Translations under genes and position numbers: made by a program
Notes under the pieces: generated by a model
What the model was told of the DNA's origin: nothing
The model's input: the letters and a program-made list of their open reading frames with translations, nothing else
Databases searched by the model: none
Part shown: one piece after another, positions 62,004-64,000 of the stretch
How the letters are laid out: each line of letters starts with the position of its first letter
How positions within the stretch are numbered: position 1 is the stretch's first letter
Source: CAVPWP01 sp050789285
GTDB taxonomy: Bacteria; Pseudomonadota; Alphaproteobacteria; Rhodobacterales; Rhodobacteraceae
DNA length: 64,000 nucleotides
Assembly: GCF_050789285.1 (NCBI RefSeq)
Contig: NZ_JBOUVX010000002.1
Span: 434,001 to 498,000 of the forward strand
Reading direction: 5' to 3'

Positions 62004-63038
62004 ATGCTGGCAGTGCTTCTGTTTGCGGGGCTCGCGGCCGCGGCGATCTTGCCGGCGGCATTCGATGGCCTCGTCGACGATGACGATCCCCTGAACGATG
62101 GCGCAGGCGCCACAGGCGGGAAGGCCGCGACCCTGCCGGGCGACGGCCCTGCCGACGACGGCGTGGATGACGGCGTGGAGGGCCACGCGCGCGACAACAC
62201 CGGAAACGACCTTTCGGAGGATGAGGACGACGGGACGGATCACGAAATCCCGGTCGAGGCCCGCGACGCCGTTCTGGGCGACTTCGACGCCGCCCGCGAC
62301 ACCTGCACCATCACGACCGACACCTGGGACAGCGAATTCTCGCTGGCGGAAGATCCGTCGGGCAAGGGCGCCATGCTTTGCTTCACCAGTGCCTCGGGCG
62401 AAATGACGCGGCTGCACTTCCCCGACCTCGGCCGCGTTCCGGTCGAAGCGATCGCGTTGCGCATCGACGCGGGCGAGGGATCGGGTCCGACCGTGCTTCC
62501 CCTCGCCGAGGTCTTCGCCGCCGCCGACGAGATTTCGCCGGCCTCCCCCGCCGACGTCCCCGAAGACTTCCCCGGCACGGTCGACCCCTTCGCGCCGCTG
62601 GCCCCGATCGCCCCCGACCTTCCCGATGGGCTTCCTGTTCCGCTGAGCGGTGTGACGGCCCTGGCCCCCGTCGATCCCGATCTTCCGGACCTGCCACCCG
62701 ATGATCCCAGCGACACCGGCATTCTTGCGCCAGAGCGCGACGACGCGTCGGGACAGGGGCCGGACGGCGACACGACGTCCGGTCACGAGCCATCGCTGAT
62801 CCACGTCGACCCGAAGACCGGCCTGCCCATCGCCGTCCTGATCAACGACTTCGGCGCCCACGATCTTCTTGCGGTCACGCTGTCGCCGTCGGCCGCCAAG
62901 GCAGCCCTGGACATCACCGTCGCGCCGGACGAGGCGGGCACAGGGTCGGTCGTCCTCATTGACGGGCTGCCCGTCGCGACGCTGCCCGGTGCCGCGGGCG
63001 TGCAGCCCTCGCAGATCCGCGTCACGGTTTCTGCCTAG
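62004..63038 (+). CDS. Acidic Asp/Pro-rich anchored protein, hypothetical
   Basis: A 344-residue protein that I do not recognise. An N-terminal hydrophobic stretch (2-22) is followed by an extremely acidic, Gly/Asp-rich stretch (LVDDDDPLNDGAG then many D/E to about 75). A small domain with two cysteines comes next (about 92-140: TCTITTDTWD and MLCFTS). Then a long Pro/Asp/Leu-rich spacer (about 165-260) and a compact C-terminal beta domain (FGAHDLLAVTLSPS) follow. Similar hydrophobic-plus-acidic N-termini occur in Rhodobacterales surface or calcium-binding proteins. Probably exported. Confidence 0.65.
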   Translation: MLAVLLFAGLAAAAILPAAFDGLVDDDDPLNDGAGATGGKAATLPGDGPADDGVDDGVEGHARDNTGNDLSEDEDDGTDHEIPVEARDAVLGDFDAARDTCTITTDTWDSEFSLAEDPSGKGAMLCFTSASGEMTRLHFPDLGRVPVEAIALRIDAGEGSGPTVLPLAEVFAAADEISPASPADVPEDFPGTVDPFAPLAPIAPDLPDGLPVPLSGVTALAPVDPDLPDLPPDDPSDTGILAPERDDASGQGPDGDTTSGHEPSLIHVDPKTGLPIAVLINDFGAHDLLAVTLSPSAAKAALDITVAPDEAGTGSVVLIDGLPVATLPGAAGVQPSQIRVTVSA

Positions 63039-63054
63039 GACGGCCGCGTCCGGT

Positions 63055-63576
63055 TCAGACCGACGGACCCGCAGGCCATGGCTCGGGGCGCGCGGCATAG
63101 CTGACGTAAAGCGGGTGGCGTGGGTGACCTTGCCGGGTCAGTCCCAGCGCGTGAAGCTTCGCCCCCGTGGCCCGCATCAGCGCCTCGACCTCGGGGCCGC
63201 GATTCAGATGCTCGCCATGGGCGCCCCAGGCGCAGACGATCCTGTCGGCCCAGGCGCAGCCGCGCAGGATCGCCGCGTCGTTGTCGGCCCCCACGGGGTC
63301 GGGGTGGGCGCGCATCAGCTTTGGGTCGGTCTGGCGCAGCGCGAAGATGTTGCAGACCCGGAAGGCGCCGAAGCCCAGCGCACGGGCGCGCCGTTCGCAA
63401 CGTTCGACCGTGGGGTCGTTCTGTGTCTCGGTCGCGGTCGACGGGTTCAGCATCACGAAAAGTGCCTTGCTCCCCGCCGGGTTCCAGACGCGGGTCAGTT
63501 CATAGCGGTAGGCTTCGCAATCGGAATAGACGGCAAGACTGTCGGCATCGCCCTTCCTGTGCGCCCGGCTGATCAT
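63055..63576 (-). CDS. DUF1643 protein
   Basis: A 173-residue protein of the DUF1643 family. Blocks typical of the family are YRYELTRVWNP, LFVMLNPSTATETQNDPTVERC in parts (about 40-61), GFRVCNIFALRQTDP-like residues (about 70-84) and IVCAWGAHG. Function is unknown; no signal peptide. Its ATG overlaps the truB stop (ATGA), so it is translationally coupled to the tRNA modification gene. Convergent with the acidic protein gene, 16 bases between stops. Confidence 0.86.
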   Translation of the reverse strand: MISRAHRKGDADSLAVYSDCEAYRYELTRVWNPAGSKALFVMLNPSTATETQNDPTVERCERRARALGFGAFRVCNIFALRQTDPKLMRAHPDPVGADNDAAILRGCAWADRIVCAWGAHGEHLNRGPEVEALMRATGAKLHALGLTRQGHPRHPLYVSYAARPEPWPAGPSV

Positions 63577-64000
63577 TCAAGGATCACCCGCGTCGGATGC
63601 AGCTCGCCCCCGCGATAAGTGCCGATCGCCACCGCCCGACCCTTGCACGACGCCCAGGCCGTTTCGCCATAGTCGGCGTCCGACGCCACGACCGGCGCCG
63701 GGTTGCCATGGCGCAGGCGCGCGGCGGCTTCCGGGGTGCAGCGAACCTGAGGCAGATCGGACAGGGCGATCTCGAGCGGGTGCAGAAAGGCGTCGAGCGC
63801 CTCGGTGCCGGCGGCGGCCTCGATCGCGTCGAGCGTGATCGCGTCTTCCAGATCGAAGGGGCCCGACCACTGGCGGGTCAGGGCCTCGACATGGCCGTGA
63901 CAGCCCAGGACCTCGCCCAGATCGCGGGCGATGCTGCGCACATAGCCGCCCTTGCCGCAGACCATCTCGAGCACGACGTGGTCGGGATCGGGACGGTCGA
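63573..64000 (-). CDS. truB: tRNA pseudouridine-55 synthase TruB, C-terminal part (cut by window end)
   Basis: Makes pseudouridine 55 in tRNA. Only the last 141 or so codons are in the window; the gene runs off the right edge, so the catalytic aspartate region is not seen. The visible part contains the TruB motif VCGKGGYVRSIARDLGE, with the downstream GHVEALTRQWSGPF block, and a PUA-like tail. Its usual company (pnp, rpsO) is close by, supporting the name. The stop overlaps the DUF1643 start. Confidence 0.9.
   Translation of the reverse strand, partial: DRPDPDHVVLEMVCGKGGYVRSIARDLGEVLGCHGHVEALTRQWSGPFDLEDAITLDAIEAAAGTEALDAFLHPLEIALSDLPQVRCTPEAAARLRHGNPAPVVASDADYGETAWASCKGRAVAIGTYRGGELHPTRVILE

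Noticed and set aside
61470..63098. A 542-codon minus-strand frame extending the DUF5665 gene upstream
   Set aside because: The upstream part is antisense to the plus-strand acidic protein gene; the recognised domain starts only after 61898.

Overview
The window looks like chromosome of a member of the Rhodobacterales (Alphaproteobacteria; Rhodobacteraceae/Paracoccaceae type). Base composition is strongly GC-rich throughout, and gene content and order point the same way: serC-serA opposite serB, pmbA-cysQ-DUF4170-waaA-lpxK, DUF3576-leuS-lptE-holA, truB near rpsO-pnp, a Rhodobacter-type porin, an IalB-like protein, DUF2125 and Hint-domain proteins. No rRNA, tRNA, CRISPR array, insertion sequence or integrase was seen. 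The species cannot be named from the sequence alone.

Layout. 1-7.4 kb: HU-like protein, a DMT exporter, two small membrane proteins, and the complete serine pathway (serC-serA plus a phosphoesterase on the minus strand, serB divergent), with a double-hairpin leader covering the serC start; then a Rhizobium-type asparaginase. 7.5-19.4 kb: IalB-like protein, rlmN, a Ser/Gly-rich prepilin-like protein, LOG protein, lysine/peptidoglycan genes dapD and dapE, a HAD phosphatase, a Hint-domain protein, alkB and mutY. 19.5-30.5 kb: DciA-like and DsbA-like proteins, a CoA-transferase, the lipid A/Kdo genes lpxK-waaA with DUF4170, cysQ-like and pmbA, DUF2125, an SDR/crotonase pair and a secreted coiled-coil protein. 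30.7-41.0 kb: a Tad (Flp) pilus locus, flp-cpaB-tadG-tadE-tadE-tadZ-tadA-tadB-tadC, then a LuxR-type regulator and the prepilin peptidase tadV. It has no secretin, CpaD or TadD gene. A TTAA-N7-TTAA CtrA-like site lies between tadC and the luxR gene. 41.5-49.7 kb: an HNH protein divergent from a flavoprotein with interlocked start codons, GST, holA-lptE-leuS, a DUF3576 lipoprotein and a highly biased porin gene. 49.8-64 kb: yggS, L,D-transpeptidase, ribA with a degenerate N-terminal domain, an OmpR-type regulator, xthA, a thioredoxin-TPR protein, a Lon-N protein and Trm112, phoX behind a candidate Pho box, pnp, rpsO, and truB cut off by the window edge.

Gene packing is very tight. Same-strand neighbours often overlap by ATGA or GTGA. 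Of twelve convergent gene junctions, five end in a single palindromic CTAG that supplies the TAG stop of both genes. The most unusual content is the secretin-less Tad locus with its regulatory intergenic regions and a separate Ser/Gly-rich prepilin-like protein at 9.4 kb. The shared-CTAG and shared-CATG gene boundaries and the serC leader are also notable.
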